From: Prorocentrum cordatum
Lineage: Eukaryota > Sar > Dinophyceae > Prorocentrales > Prorocentraceae
Assembly (NCBI GenBank): GCA_963575745.1
Contig: CAUYUJ010000895.1
Coordinates: 38,501-102,500, forward strand
Direction of reading: 5' to 3'
Length of the DNA: 64,000 nt
In this document: one piece after another, positions 42,866 to 52,894 of the stretch
Layout of the letters: each line of letters starts with the position of its first letter
How positions within the stretch are numbered: the stretch's first letter is position 1
The notes under the pieces: model-generated
Told to the model about the DNA's origin: nothing
Databases searched by the model: none
Seen by the model: only the letters and a program-made list of their open reading frames with translations
Translations under genes and position numbers: made by a program

Positions 42866-43661
42866 CGCCAGCCCAACGGGCCAGAGGCGTGCTAAGATCT
42901 CCGGTGACTGCTTTAAAATAATCTACTTCGCGCGCGCGGGGCGGCCCCTGGGGGTCCCCGGACGAAAAGTACCCCGGGCAGGTCACCGGCGACTCGGGTC
43001 AGAGATGGATTTCCTCCTGGGCGCCGCCCTCGAGGCCGTCCAGAGAGCCCCAAGAAAGGCCAAGAGGCCGCCAAGAGCCGCTCAAGATGATACAAGAGAG
43101 CTCCGAGATGCCACAAGATCGCTCCAAGACGCCCAAGATGGCCCCCAGACGGCCCAAGAGGCCTCCAAGAGCACTCTCAAGAGGGCCCCAAGAGGCAAAA
43201 TTCATTGCTTGCGAGATGTTGGCGCTTTCACCTTTTCGACTTCCCGACGCCCCAAGACGGCTCAAGAGGCTCCCATGACTACCCCAAGAGGGCCCAAGAG
43301 GCCCCTAAGAGGGCCCCTAAGAGGGCCCCAGAGAGCTCCAAGACTGCCCAAGAGGCCTCCAAGACGGCCCAAGAAGGCCCAAGAGGCCCCCAACAGGTCC
43401 TCAGGAGGCCCCCAAGCGGCCCCAGGAGGCCCCCCAAATGTCCCCCCGAGCACGCAAGCAAGTACCGACGACCCGACGCGTTTAAGAGTCCCCAAGAGGC
43501 CACCGAGGGGCCGCCCGAAATAGTCCCCGTAGGCACAACGCTTCCAGACGGCCCGCGACGCGTTCAAGATTCCCCCAGCAGCCACCAAGAAGCCTCCCGA
43601 GAGAGCCCCCATAAGCAAGACTACATAATTCTTTGTGGGCCGGCGGAATGAGCGAACCGAT
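42866..43661 (+). mobile_element. Element B, copy 2, filled with family C tract
   Basis: Same left (GCCCAACGGGCCAGAGGCGT) and right (GGCGGAATGAGCGAACCGAT) ends as copy 1, but 796 bp because the internal CCAAGAGG tract is expanded. A family C core (GCGAGATGTTGGCGCTTTC..ACTTCCCGACG) is at 43,197-43,262. Confidence 0.75.
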
Positions 43662-43699
43662 CCAATAACCGCCATTCATCCGCATCGCTAGAACGGATT

Positions 43700-44130
43700 G
43701 TGGGAAGCAGCGTTTCGCCGCGCTGAGGCAGTCGCCGCATTTAGAAATCCCATTGGCCCTCCATACAAGTGGCGGTTGGCAGCGCAGAGTAGTTTTTTTT
43801 CGCGGCGCCAGGGCGACAAGCGCGTTTTGAAACAACCTCGACCTCCATCCATCTATATGTTGGGCGGATTTCCCGTGAATGTGCGGGGCGCTAAGGCGAA
43901 CACCACATTTTAGGAAAGATCCACCCTCCATCCGTGCACATGTTGGGAGAGTTCGTAACACAACTTTGGTCGGTGCTGTTTCGAAAACCGCATTGGGAAA
44001 ACCTCCTGTTCTCAGTCCGTGCAGCTGTTGGACATTTCGAGCTTTAAGATCATCAGCGGTGAGGCGGTCTCAAGCGAAGCGCCTGGCCAGCACTGCCGAC
44101 GCGTTTGGGGGTGCGACGGGGGAACATATT
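43700..44130 (+). repeat. Satellite family M, array 2
   Basis: Units with CCACCCTCCATCCGTG and GTGCGGGGCGCTAAGGCGA, ending AAGATCATCAGCGGTGAGGC like array 1. Confidence 0.65.
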
Positions 44131-44134
44131 CTCT

Positions 44135-44535
44135 TTCAGCCTGTGCATACAGCGATCTGTGAAATCCGCACGGCACGGTACGGCACCGCCCCCACTCCCT
44201 TGCCCCCCCCCCCAGCAGTCCAATGCCGCCCCTCAGCCCAAGCCTCTTCATTAGACGCACGGCACCGCTCTGCCGCCGCAGCAAGCTATCCCCGCTCCTT
44301 CGCACGGGCTGATTGCAACAACGCGCCAGGAAGTCTCTAAAAGCCTATCTCGAAGCATGCTGACACTTTCCTGACCAACCTGATTGGTTATTCCCTTCAA
44401 AGCTTTTCCGTAAGAGCTCTGTCAGTGCATGTATATACCGATGTATACACTAAAACTATCGCGCGTGCTCAAATCCTGCTTGCCATCGTACCAGACGTAT
44501 AGGGCGCTAAGGGCCGTGTCCAAATGATCGGGTCC
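44135..44535. other. No gene recognised
   Basis: Unremarkable DNA between satellite M and a duplicated block. Confidence 0.4.
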
Positions 44536-44539
44536 TTGG

Positions 44540-45080
44540 CTTGGAAGCCCGCGCGTTGGTGTCTGAAGTCGCGCTGGGGCATGGTATTCGGGGCAGTCCT
44601 GGGCCATCCTTGGGCAATAGTGGGGATCTCTTGGGTCTGCGGACACACCTTGGAGCCTCACTTCGCAAACAAGTTGGAACTCCCTTCGAAATTCCTTCGA
44701 CTTTCGACTGATGCGGCCCCTCGAAGGTCCTCCGTGGGCACTCTGGCCACCTCGTGGGGCCGTTTTTTCTCGCTGGGAGCCTTCTGAGGAAACTCGGGAG
44801 CCTTTTGGGACCGTCTTGGGGATTTCTTGGGCCATCTTGGGCTCCTCCTGACGCCGTCGTCGGCTCTCGCAGAGCTCTCGCGGGGCGGTCCTGGGCCATC
44901 CTGGAGCAACATTATTTTGTTGGGGACCTTTTGAGGCTCCGGGGCAACTTTGGAGCCACATCCCGTTAACAAGTGAAAGCCCCATGAAATCACCCAGGGC
45001 CCCTTTTTTTTCTTCGCTTGGCCCCTCGGAGGTCCTCCGTGGGCACTCCGGCCGCCTCTCGGGGTCACCTTGGGGCCTTT
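44540..45080 (-). repeat. Inverted CCAAGAGG-type tract with ~300-bp duplication
   Basis: CTTGGGCCATCTTGGG units (family C inverted). A block with TTGGAGCC.CA..CG..AACAAGT and GAGGTCCTCCGTGGGCACTC occurs at ~44,650-44,755 and ~44,950-45,050. Confidence 0.65.
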
Positions 45081-45109
45081 TGTGACGCTTGGAGCCCAGG
45101 GGAGCCCGG

Positions 45110-45292
45110 GGTAGGGGAACAAAAAGTGACATAAACATAAAAACTCGGAGTTCCGCGCGGATCTCTCGGATCGGCGCTGGGGCCCCCCCGGCGGCGCCTC
45201 CGCGCGCCAGGGAGGGGGGTCCAGCGCCGATCCGAGAAATCCGCGCGGACCTCCGAGTTTTATGCTTATGCCACTTTTTGTTCCCCCTACGG
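45110..45292. mobile_element. Element F, copy 4
   Basis: TAGGGGAACAAAAAGTGACA and its near-exact inverse bound the copy; arms match over ~70 bp. Confidence 0.85.
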
Positions 45293-45510
45293 GGGGCCTG
45301 ACGGGACCGTTCTCTTTTCGTTGTCCGCCGCGGCCTCGGGCTCTCCACTGGCGCCGGGGCCCGCCTCCACGGGTCGCGCGGCAGCACCAGGCGCCGCCCA
45401 GCCTGCAGAGAGGCGCGGGGGGGCCACCCCGAGGCGCGCAGGCGCTGGAAGAGGGGGGCGGGGGGAGAGAGAGGGTCTCGCGAGGCGGAGATACTCAGCT
45501 GCGCCGCGCC
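45293..45510 (-). other. Spacer between two F copies
   Basis: Likely downstream flank of the Cys-rich gene separated from it by F copy 5; Ala/Pro/Arg-rich in all frames. Confidence 0.3.
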
Positions 45511-45519
45511 ATCCCGAGG

Positions 45520-45717
45520 GGAACAACAAATAATGACACACACATGAGAACTCGGAGGTCCGCGCGGATTTCTTGGATCCGCGCTGGACCCCCCTCCCTG
45601 GCGCGCGGAGTGCGCCAAGGGCGGCGCCGGAGGCGCCGCCAGGGGGCTCCATCGCGGATCCGAGAAATCCGCGCGGACCTCCGAGTTTCTATGTTTATGC
45701 GATTTTTCGTTTCCCTA
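45520..45717. mobile_element. Element F, copy 5, with 9-bp TSD
   Basis: ATCCCGAGG at 45,511-45,519 and 45,718-45,726, identical. Inverted arms as in copies 2 and 4. It lies ~40 bp after the stop codon of the Cys-rich gene, in its 3' region. Confidence 0.85.
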
Positions 45718-45757
45718 ATCCCGAGGAGTCGAGCTGCACCGGGCTCACAGTCCAGCG

Positions 45758-46861
45758 TCAATTGGACGGAAGGAGCGGCTGCTCCAGGCCGCGGGAGCGC
45801 CGACCCTGAGCGTCTGCGCGCGGCGCTGGCTCGCCGCGGAGGCGCTGGCAGAGGAGGCAGAGCAGCGCCCCGGGGATGAGGATGTAGCTGATGGCCATGC
45901 CAGCAAGCAGCAGGGCGCACAGCGTGTACCTCCATTCGTGGATGAGCTCGAACAGATTCCACATGTCCACAGCGTCCCCCACATAAGCCCTGGGCAGACA
46001 AATCCCCTTCACGCTGCAATAGCCAGACTTGCACATGCACCTATTGTCGATGCACGAAGTGTTGCCACGATAGGGGTGGCAATCCATGACATTGCATGTG
46101 GCTCCAGTATCGGCGCTGCAATAATCTGGCGGCGACACTGAACCTGAACAAGCACCCTTCTCGCTGCAATTTTCCGAATAGCAAGCTCCACCTATGGAAC
46201 AAAAGCCGTCCGCACACATACACGTATTGTCAATGCACGATGTCGGACCCCTCGATGCATAGCATTTGAACCAACGGCAACTACCACCCGTGTCTTTCAC
46301 GCAAGCTGGTGATACTGGTCCTGGTGTTTGTGTTGGTGCAACTTCTGTTGATGCTCCTGGTGCCGATGTTGGCACGCACGTCCCGCTGATGGAACAGAAA
46401 TCATCTTTGCAAATGCACTTGCCGTCAATACACGAAGCTGGACCCCTCGATTTATAGCAATGCAGGAGCGCACAGCTTCCTCCCGTGTCTTTCACACAAG
46501 CTGGTGGTACTGATCTTGGTGATTCTGCTGATGCGGGGGTGGGCACTAGAGCTGGAGCGTCTGTTGGTGAGTCTGTGAATGTTGATCCTGGTACTCCTGC
46601 CGGCGCTGATATTGGCACCGGTACGGGTGCCGGTGTTGGTGCCGGTGTCAGCACGCACGCCCCTCCGACGGAGCAGAAGCTGTCCTGGCAAATACACTTG
46701 CCGTGGACACACGAAGTCGGGCCTCTCGTGGCATAGCAGCTAAAAAACATACACTCGCCGCCGGTGTCTTTCACGCAAACTGCTTCAGCGCGGGGAAGCA
46801 CGAGGGGCGCCGAGGCGGCCAAGTTCCCAAACCAAGCGGCCACCGCCCTCGCAGCTCGCAT
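45758..46861 (-). CDS. Cys-rich repeat, single-pass membrane protein, intron-less
   Basis: 367 residues on the minus strand. The start is taken as MRAARAVAAWFGNLAASAPL, whose hydrophobic run followed by PRAEA resembles a signal peptide. It is the first Met after the relict spliced leader; the frame stays open further upstream, but only through repeats. Four copies of a ~40-residue module follow: CVKDTGGSC....CY.SRGPTSC, ID.KCICKDGFCSIGG.C. Pro/Thr/Ala-rich linkers lie between modules 1-3. Near the C-terminus a hydrophobic segment (LCALLLAGMAISYILIPGAL) and a basic tail (RLRGEPAPRADAQGRR) predict a type I membrane protein with a Cys-rich, probably disulfide-bonded, exterior. Specific function unknown. 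No introns: expected for a retroposed mRNA. Confidence 0.85.
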   Translation of the reverse strand: MRAARAVAAWFGNLAASAPLVLPRAEAVCVKDTGGECMFFSCYATRGPTSCVHGKCICQDSFCSVGGACVLTPAPTPAPVPVPISAPAGVPGSTFTDSPTDAPALVPTPASAESPRSVPPACVKDTGGSCALLHCYKSRGPASCIDGKCICKDDFCSISGTCVPTSAPGASTEVAPTQTPGPVSPACVKDTGGSCRWFKCYASRGPTSCIDNTCMCADGFCSIGGACYSENCSEKGACSGSVSPPDYCSADTGATCNVMDCHPYRGNTSCIDNRCMCKSGYCSVKGICLPRAYVGDAVDMWNLFELIHEWRYTLCALLLAGMAISYILIPGALLCLLCQRLRGEPAPRADAQGRRSRGLEQPLLPSN

Positions 46862-46904
46862 GCCTGCATAGCTGACGTGCGCCAGCCACTCTTTTGCCGC
46901 TGAG

Positions 46905-46924
46905 CTTGAGCCAACATGGCTACC
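46905..46924 (-). other. Relict dinoflagellate spliced-leader sequence
   Basis: The minus strand reads GGTAGCCATGTTGGCTCAAG. The known dinoflagellate leader ends CCGTAGCCATTTTGGCTCAAG. From GTAGCC to AAG, 18 of 19 bases agree (T to G once); the next bases outward diverge. It lies 43 nt before the Met of the Cys-rich gene, where a trans-spliced 5' UTR should begin. Confidence 0.8.
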
Positions 46925-46940
46925 AAAGGCGCCTAACATC

Positions 46941-46963
46941 GCGCTTCGCGCTGCGCGAAGCGC
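46941..46963. repeat. Perfect 11-bp hairpin
   Basis: GCGCTTCGCGC-T-GCGCGAAGCGC, just upstream of the relict leader; the motif GCGCGAA recurs to 47,055. Confidence 0.85.
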
Positions 46964-47094
46964 GAATAGCTTCGCGCTCTCGCGCCGGCCCCCAGGGGAG
47001 AAGAGGAGGATGAAGGGGAATCGGAGCCGAACCGCGAAGCGCGAACAACTTCGCGCCATATGGGGCGCCCTGGGCTGCGGAGGGGGCCGAATGG

Positions 47095-47370
47095 GACCGC
47101 CTTGGGGCCCTTTGAGTACCCTTTGAAAGGACCCTTTGAGTACACTTGAAAGGACCCCTTGAGTACCCTTTGAGTATCCCTGGAAAGGACCCTTTGAGGA
47201 CCCTTTGAGGACCCTTGAAAGGTTCCTTTGAGTACCCTTGAAAGGACCCTTTGAATACCCTGGGGGGGGGGCGCCTTGAAAGGACCCATTGAGGACCCTT
47301 TGAATACCCTTGAAAGGTCCCTTTGAATACCCTGGGGGGGGGGCGCCTTCAAAGGGCCCTTTGGGTACCC
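47095..47370 (-). repeat. ~12-bp AAGGACCCTTTG minisatellite
   Basis: Units of CCCTTTGAGTACCCTTGAAAGG with two embedded CCTGGGGGGGGGGCGCCTT segments (47,262 and 47,330). Confidence 0.85.
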
Positions 47371-47487
47371 CTGGAGGGCTGCGGCCCCGGGCGCCGCGGG
47401 CGGGGTTTCCGGTATGCCATCTGTGTGTGTGTGTGTACGTACGTGGACAAATATAGACACACACGCACATCTCTCTCTATACATAGA

Positions 47488-47665
47488 TATATGTATATAT
47501 ATATATATATATATATGTAATCCTCCTCCTCCTCCCCCTCCTCCTCCTCCTCCTCCTCATCCTCCTCCTCCCCTCCCCCCTTGCTCCCCTCCTCTTGCTC
47601 CTCCTCCACCTCCTCCTCCTCCTCCTCCTCCTCCTCCTCCTTTTCCTCCTCACCCTCGTTTTCAT
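47488..47665. repeat. (TA)n then (TCC)n
   Basis: TATATA 47,488-47,517 then CTCCTC to ~47,655. Confidence 0.9.
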
Positions 47666-47669
47666 CTTC

Positions 47670-47925
47670 GTCGTCTTCAGGGTCGGCGGCACCAGCCGTA
47701 AGGCCTTCTCAATATAGACACACAAACATTCCTCTTCCTATATTTCTACAAGCCCGGGCGGGGGGAAAACCCATCACCCCCCCCAAAAACCGGACTCCCG
47801 GGACCTGGGGCTTTGGGGCCCTCCGGACGGGCCTCGAAGCGGCCACTGGGCCTCGCAAGGCGTTTTGCCAAGCCTTCCCAGCACACTTAGGGCGATCAGG
47901 GGGTCATCGGAGACGTCCCAGAGAC
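47670..47925. other. No gene recognised
   Basis: Short spacer before a family C tract. Confidence 0.3.
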
Positions 47926-48445
47926 CCCCAACACAGCACAAGAGCGCTCCAAAAGTGACCGACGTGACCTCAAGATGGCCCCAGAGGCTTCCAGGACGGC
48001 CCCAAAGAGGCCTAGAGGAGCACTCCCAAGAAGGCCCCCCGAGGCAAAAATCATTGATTTTCTGATGGTTTTTGGTGAATCTTGGGGTTCTCCTCTTTTC
48101 GGCTTCCCCACGCTCCAGGACGGCGGTCTTCCGGGCGTCCGAAGCCGCCTGGGAGGCTCCCAAATCGCCCCACAACCATCCGAAAGGGCTTCCAAGCAAT
48201 CCAAGAGAGCCCCAAAACGGCACAACACGGGTCCAAGATGGCCCTCAGAGAGCCCCATGGCGGCCCAATATGGCCCAAAGACACCCTCCGAAGAATTCCA
48301 AACCGTGATTCGGTCGTTCAGGGAGACGGCGGTTGGAGGCAGGGTGGCCCGAGGGAGCCCCCGGAGGCCCCCAGAATACGCCCAGGAGGCCTCCAGAAGA
48401 CCTTAAGAAAGCCCGAAACGACTTTTGTGAGGCCCCTGGAGGCTC
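47925..48445 (+). repeat. CCAAGAGG tract (family C), with core
   Basis: Core at ~48,048-48,115: TCATTGATTTTCTGATGG, TTTTTGGTGAATCTTGGGG, TTCTCCTCTTTTCGGCTTCC. It is flanked on both sides by CCAAGA units. This is the best-preserved core and defines the family. Confidence 0.8.
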
Positions 48446-48449
48446 TCCA

Positions 48450-48684
48450 AGGAGGAGCCTCCGCAAAAAAGAGCTGAGGAGGATGGGGAAAATGCGCAGG
48501 GTATGGCGAAAATAAAACCAATAAGCATGGAGAAAGGATAACGAAAAACATCATTATAGCGGCGATGCCGGAAAAGGCAACCAGGAGTTATCGCTAAATT
48601 GTCGGCTTGACCTTCCTGCCATTCCGCCTGCATTCCAAACTTCAAGGACCAAGGTACATGGCGCGAAGCGCCACTGCAGTCTTG

Positions 48685-48717
<33 letters not shown>

Positions 48718-49000
48718 GATTGCCAGCGCTGGCCCCAAACAGCGGAATTCAGCACCGTGGATGTGCAGGCTACGCTGTGCGATATTTGAGATGTGGGATG
48801 TGAGGACCAACCCGGGGATGCCACGAGAGGCGACGTCGGGCAACCCAAGCAGCACCTGCAGCGCCGAGGCCTCGAGGAGGCCACTGCACCTCGACTGCAG
48901 ATCGCTCGCGCACTTCGGCGGCTCAAAGGTGGGGACCTGAGGCACTGCACGAAGGGATCCCAGGTTGAATCTGCATTGCTTGAGGCCCCTCGGCGTTAGG
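48450..49000. other. Unassigned; short (TA)n at 48,684-48,708
   Basis: No gene recognised. Confidence 0.4.
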
Positions 49001-49285
49001 GCCCCGTCCCTCGGGCCCCATGCTTGAACCGCCGAGCACCGCTGCCACCAGCGGCCCAAACGGACTGAACGAGCCCACAGGCGAGACTGCTCTTGGCGCC
49101 ACATGCTTTTCCACCCTGAGGCCGCCACGCGTGTGCAAGAGGGAAGCACCAGCCTCAAGAAGCCTGTGGGGACGATGTCCAGGGTCAGGATCCGGGGCGG
49201 CACTGGAGCGGCACAGGGTCGTATCGGCGGGTGCCGAGCGGATTCGGTCGAACTCCTCCCCGCCCAGGGTCACGAGCTGCACAAC
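49000..49285 (-). pseudogene. Possible ubiquitin-like tail of the RCC1 gene
   Basis: Minus strand VVQLVTLGGEEFDRIRSAPA then, one frame over, ILTLDIVPTGFLRLVLPSC. It resembles the ubiquitin-like segment (LxxLxGEE..., LRLVLP) that I associate with RCC1-repeat proteins in dinoflagellates, but it is frameshifted and the match is from memory. Confidence 0.3.
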
Positions 49286-49611
49286 TGCTCCGTCAAACGC
49301 TGACGTGGACCGTTGGCAGCACGCTGCTAGGCACTGGCGAGAAGCACGCCACGAATCGGAGGCGTGAGGGGCGCCGTGGCCGCATCCAGTCTGTCCAGTG
49401 GTGTGAAGCGGAAGGAAGGCTGCGCTTCCCTTCTCCGTTGAAGCCGCAGGCTATTGGGCGTCGCGTAAGGGGGGGGGCGATGAATGGGGGGGGAGGAAGG
49501 TGGAGGCTCCCTTTTGGACCCTCGAGGGCTCCCGGAGGGGCCCTGAAGGCAGGGAGGGCCCCTTTCCTGCAGTCCTCGCTGCACCTCGCCCCACTTATCG
49601 CCCCGCCACCA

Positions 49612-50440
49612 CGCGACCCCCCAGGCTACAGCCGCTCCGTCGCTCCGGAGCAGGACCGTGTGCGACAGGCCCGCGGCGGCCTGCTCGCAGGTGAGGTCCT
49701 CGGGCAGCGCCGGTATGTCGCACTGCCGGAGCAGATTCCCGCCAGCGGGCACGGTCGTCCCGTCGCTCCTGAGCAGCACCGTGTGGCAGCGACCCGCAGC
49801 GGCCCGGGAGTAAGGGAGGGAGCCGCTGAGAAGTGGGAAGCTGCACTGCCCAGTGTCGTTCGCGCCCTAGCCCTCGGCCGACCCGTCGCTCCTGAGCAGG
49901 ACCGTGTGGTCAGCACCTGCGGCGACGAGCCTGAAGTCTGGATGCAGCGGAAGGGTGCTCTGCCCATCCACATGCGCACCGCAAGCCACGACGGCCCCGT
50001 CGCTTCTGAGCAGGACCGTGTGGCTGCGACCCGCGGCGACCTGCGTGTAAGTGAGGGCCCCAGGGAGCGTCGGAAGGTTGCACTGCCTATCTCCATTCTC
50101 ACCACACGCCACGGCGGCCCCGTCGCTTCTGAGCAGGACGGTGTGGCTGCGACCCGCGGAGACCTGCGTGTAAGTGAGGCCCTCGGGCAGCGTCGGAAGG
50201 CCTCCCTGCCCATCTCCGTTCGCGCCACAGGCCGCGGCGGCCCCGTCGCTTCTCTAGCAAGACGGCGTGGAAACGACCAGCGCCGACCTGCGTGCAAGTG
50301 AGCTGTTGACGCAGCGCTGGAGCGCTGCACTGCCCAGAGCATATTCCAACCGCTCGCCACGGCGGCCCCGTCGCAACTGAGCAGCACCGTGTGGAGATCG
50401 CCCGCGGCGACCACCTTGCAGCCGAGAGCTGGCGGACGGA
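49612..50440 (-). pseudogene. RCC1-type repeat gene, broken
   Basis: At least six ~38-residue repeats of the form AAGRSHTVLLRSDGAVVACG, then xNxDGQCNLPTLPxxLTYTQ. In order on the minus strand: KVVAAGDLHTVLLSCDGAAV (~50,410), a frame change, QVGAGRFHAVLL, another change at ~50,257, then three intact repeats (50,256-49,870). A TAG interrupts at 49,869-49,867 (DGSAEG-stop-GANDTGQC), then two more repeats to ~49,615. RCC1-like beta-propellers bind proteins or chromatin. Two frameshifts and one nonsense codon indicate a pseudogene, unless assembly errors or unusual introns explain them. Confidence 0.75.
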
Positions 50441-50772
50441 CTGCCAGGGCTCGCGAGCCGCTTGCGCCAAGACGACTGCGGATCGACCTCGCCCTCCTCT
50501 CGGAGGAGGGCTGGGTGAGATAACGGCGGCTCTCCCGACTGGCCCAACGCCGCTCAAAAAATGACTCCCCAGATCTGAGGGGCAACGATGCGGGGGGGAC
50601 TGGCACAGGGGGGGAAACATCGACCCGGAATCGGCGATACAGCGCCGATAGATCGGCGATGGGCCTCCGAATCCGCACCCTCCTGGGCAGGTTGGGGCCA
50701 TCGGGCCCCTGTCGGCGATCAGTGGGCAGGTTGGGGGTCGATGCACCCCCCCCCTAGGCCTATCCCCTCCTA

Positions 50773-50900
50773 CTGGCCATCGCTCGGACGTCCATTCCCC
50801 GTGTTTTTTTCGGTTTCGTGCGTGGTTTCTTCGCCAAATGATCAAGGATGCTCCTCGATCCTCGCCGAAGGAAATAATGCACACGTCCGAGCGATGCCAA
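50773..50900. mobile_element. Element E, copy 2
   Basis: CTGGCCATCGCTCGGACGTC and its inverse end ACGTCCGAGCGATGCCAA. About 93% identical to copy 3. The minus-strand frame PPRGIFGGSDRL runs into it. Confidence 0.85.
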
Positions 50901-51110
50901 GCCTATCGCTGCCCCCGAAGATCCCTCGAGGGGGGTCTGTGCAGACCCGGTGCTCGGGGCGGGAGCCCGGCGGCGGCGCCGAGGAGCCTCCCGCAGAATG
51001 CCCCAAAGGAGGACGAGGCACGCCAGGGCGGGCCGCCGCTGTCTCGACCGGCCCTCCGCCGCTCCTCGCCCCTGCAACTTCTTCCCCCCCCCTACGACGC
51101 ACTCGGACAC
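50900..51110 (-). other. Possible exon next to E copy 2
   Basis: Minus-strand frame PPPGSRPEHRVCTDPPRGI up to the element; unrecognised. Confidence 0.25.
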
Positions 51111-51114
51111 CCAC

Positions 51115-51308
51115 TTCGTGGAGGAGGAGGGGGAGGAGGAGGAGGAGGAGGAGGAGGAGGAGGAGGAGGAGGAGGGGGAGGATGAGGAGGGGGGGGAGGA
51201 GGAGGAGGAGGAGAGGGGAAGTGGAGGTGGAAGGAGGAGGAGGAGGAGGGGAGGAGGAGAGGAGGAGGAGGAGGGAGGAGGAGGAGGAGGAGGAGGAGGA
51301 GGAGGGCA
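51115..51308. repeat. (GGA)n microsatellite
   Basis: GGA/GGG array. Confidence 0.95.
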
Positions 51309-51309
51309 C

Positions 51310-52085
51310 GATTGCCTCGCCCCGTCGTCTTGGGAGCAGCTGCTTGGAGGGAGCCCCCCAGGCCTTGCGACGCGCCGTCCCCGCACCACCCTGGTCCCAC
51401 CGCCACCCGGCAACGCCCCCGGGCCGTGGCCTCCTTCCCGCACGGGCCTCGCTCCTGCAGGGACTTCCGCTTCCCCACTGTGCGGGCCCTCCGGCACCCG
51501 CGCACAGGGACCACGTGCTCGGAGCGCCTTTCCCATCCTCCTTCGCGCCCCCTCTCTGCCCGCCGCCCACCAAGCCCAGCTCGGCCACGTGCACCCCACG
51601 TCTGCTTTGCAGCGCGGCTGCATCGGATTGTCGCCGCGGTGACAAGCCGTGGTCTCGCCGCCACGCCGCCGCACCGTGTTGCCGTCGCGGCGCCATCGCG
51701 ACATCTCACCCACCGCTTCCTCGAGCGGGCGACGGCACGCCGAGACGGGCAATAAAGGCAAAAGGCGGCTACGTATACTCTGCCACCATCGTGGCGTCGC
51801 CACCTGACTCCCACCAGCCCTTCTCCTCCTCCTTCTCCTCCTCCTCCTCCTCCTCCGCTTCCTCCTCCATCCTCCCCTTCTTGGGGTATGACGGCGTCCC
51901 CGACCCCTTATTCCACGACGTGCTCCTTCACATCCCTGACCGGGGCATCTGACCTGGGCATCGTTTTTGGATAGGTTAGTTGGTTACGCGAAACGTCTAA
52001 GATCTCCAACATTGTTTTGTCGGATGAGGGTTCCGATGTCACGCGACCAATCTCAAACCTGTTCGTGAGAGCATGTAAGATGTGC
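51310..52085. other. GC-rich region, no gene assigned
   Basis: Several minus-strand frames open (for example RGVHVAELGLVGGGQRGG); CTCCTC run at 51,820-51,870. Nothing recognised. Confidence 0.3.
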
Positions 52086-52089
52086 AACG

Positions 52090-52300
52090 GCGCCGTGATT
52101 GCAACCCTCTCGCGAGAGAACGGGACCATACCATCTCGCGCTTTTTGGACACACGCTTCTTGAAACAAACACCTGCCCTTCACGGCATGCGGTCAGGAAC
52201 TTTTGCACAGCGCGTCGCGGCGGCGGCCCCACCGAGACGCTTTGCCCTGCGAGCGGAAAGCGTGTCGCTCCGCTTTGAGGGGCGGGATGCTGGGACAGGC
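52090..52300 (-). pseudogene. Mobile-element ORF fragment
   Basis: Minus strand VGPPPRRAVQKFLTACREGQ then VFVSRSVCPKSARW. It matches the fragment at 63,860-64,000 (LGPPPRHAEQKLLTF.., WVFVNPAG), so it belongs to a repeated coding family, perhaps the 5' part of a LINE ORF2. Confidence 0.45.
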
Positions 52301-52542
52301 TATGACATTGACGCTGAGGGGATGGGAAGAGGAAGAGGATTTTTTCCACCTGCAACGGACTGTTGTGTCAGTGCCCTCTCCACGTGTGCTGTACAGTTGA
52401 ACGGTTGAGGTATGAGCTCATCTTGAGCCAAATGCCCACCGGTCGGGGGGGCAAATGGTAACCAAACGCCGCGCGACTGCTATCCCACTACATGGGATTG
52501 TTGAGCGTGCTATTTGGTGCCTACTGCTACCCGGACCCCGGG

Positions 52543-52737
52543 GGTATTCCGTGACACCCAGAGCGGGCAACAAATCATGCCCCCCCTCGAAGGCACGAGG
52601 GCGGGGGAGGTATTCCGTGACACCCAAAGCGGGCAACAAATCATGCCCCCCCTCGAAGGCACGAGGGCGGGGGAGGTATTCCGTGACACCCAGAGCGGGC
52701 AACAAATCATGCCCCCCCTCGAAGGCACGAGGGCGGA
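52543..52737 (+). repeat. 66-bp tandem repeat, three copies
   Basis: Period exactly 66 bp (units start 52,543, 52,609, 52,675): GGTATTCCGTGACACCCAGA ... CTCGAAGGCACGAGGGCGGG. Copies differ at one or two bases, and several frames stay open. Confidence 0.95.
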
Positions 52738-52894
52738 AACCGTGACAACACAGATTCCCGATGATACGAAATAGGGACAAAACGTATCACTGTCCTGCTG
52801 CCGCGCACGGGATGGGCTCTCACCAAACAGGGATGGCCTCCGAACGCGATATGGGGCTGGGATCAAAGATGGGCTTCACTGGAACCACATAACG

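Noticed and set aside
52426-52440. GCATTTGGCTCAAG on the minus strand as a second relict spliced leader
   Set aside because: Only the last ~11 bases match without a gap and no intact gene follows; chance or heavy decay cannot be separated.
52543-52737. CRISPR-like spacing of 66-bp repeats
   Set aside because: Units are contiguous and nearly identical with no spacers; eukaryotic context.
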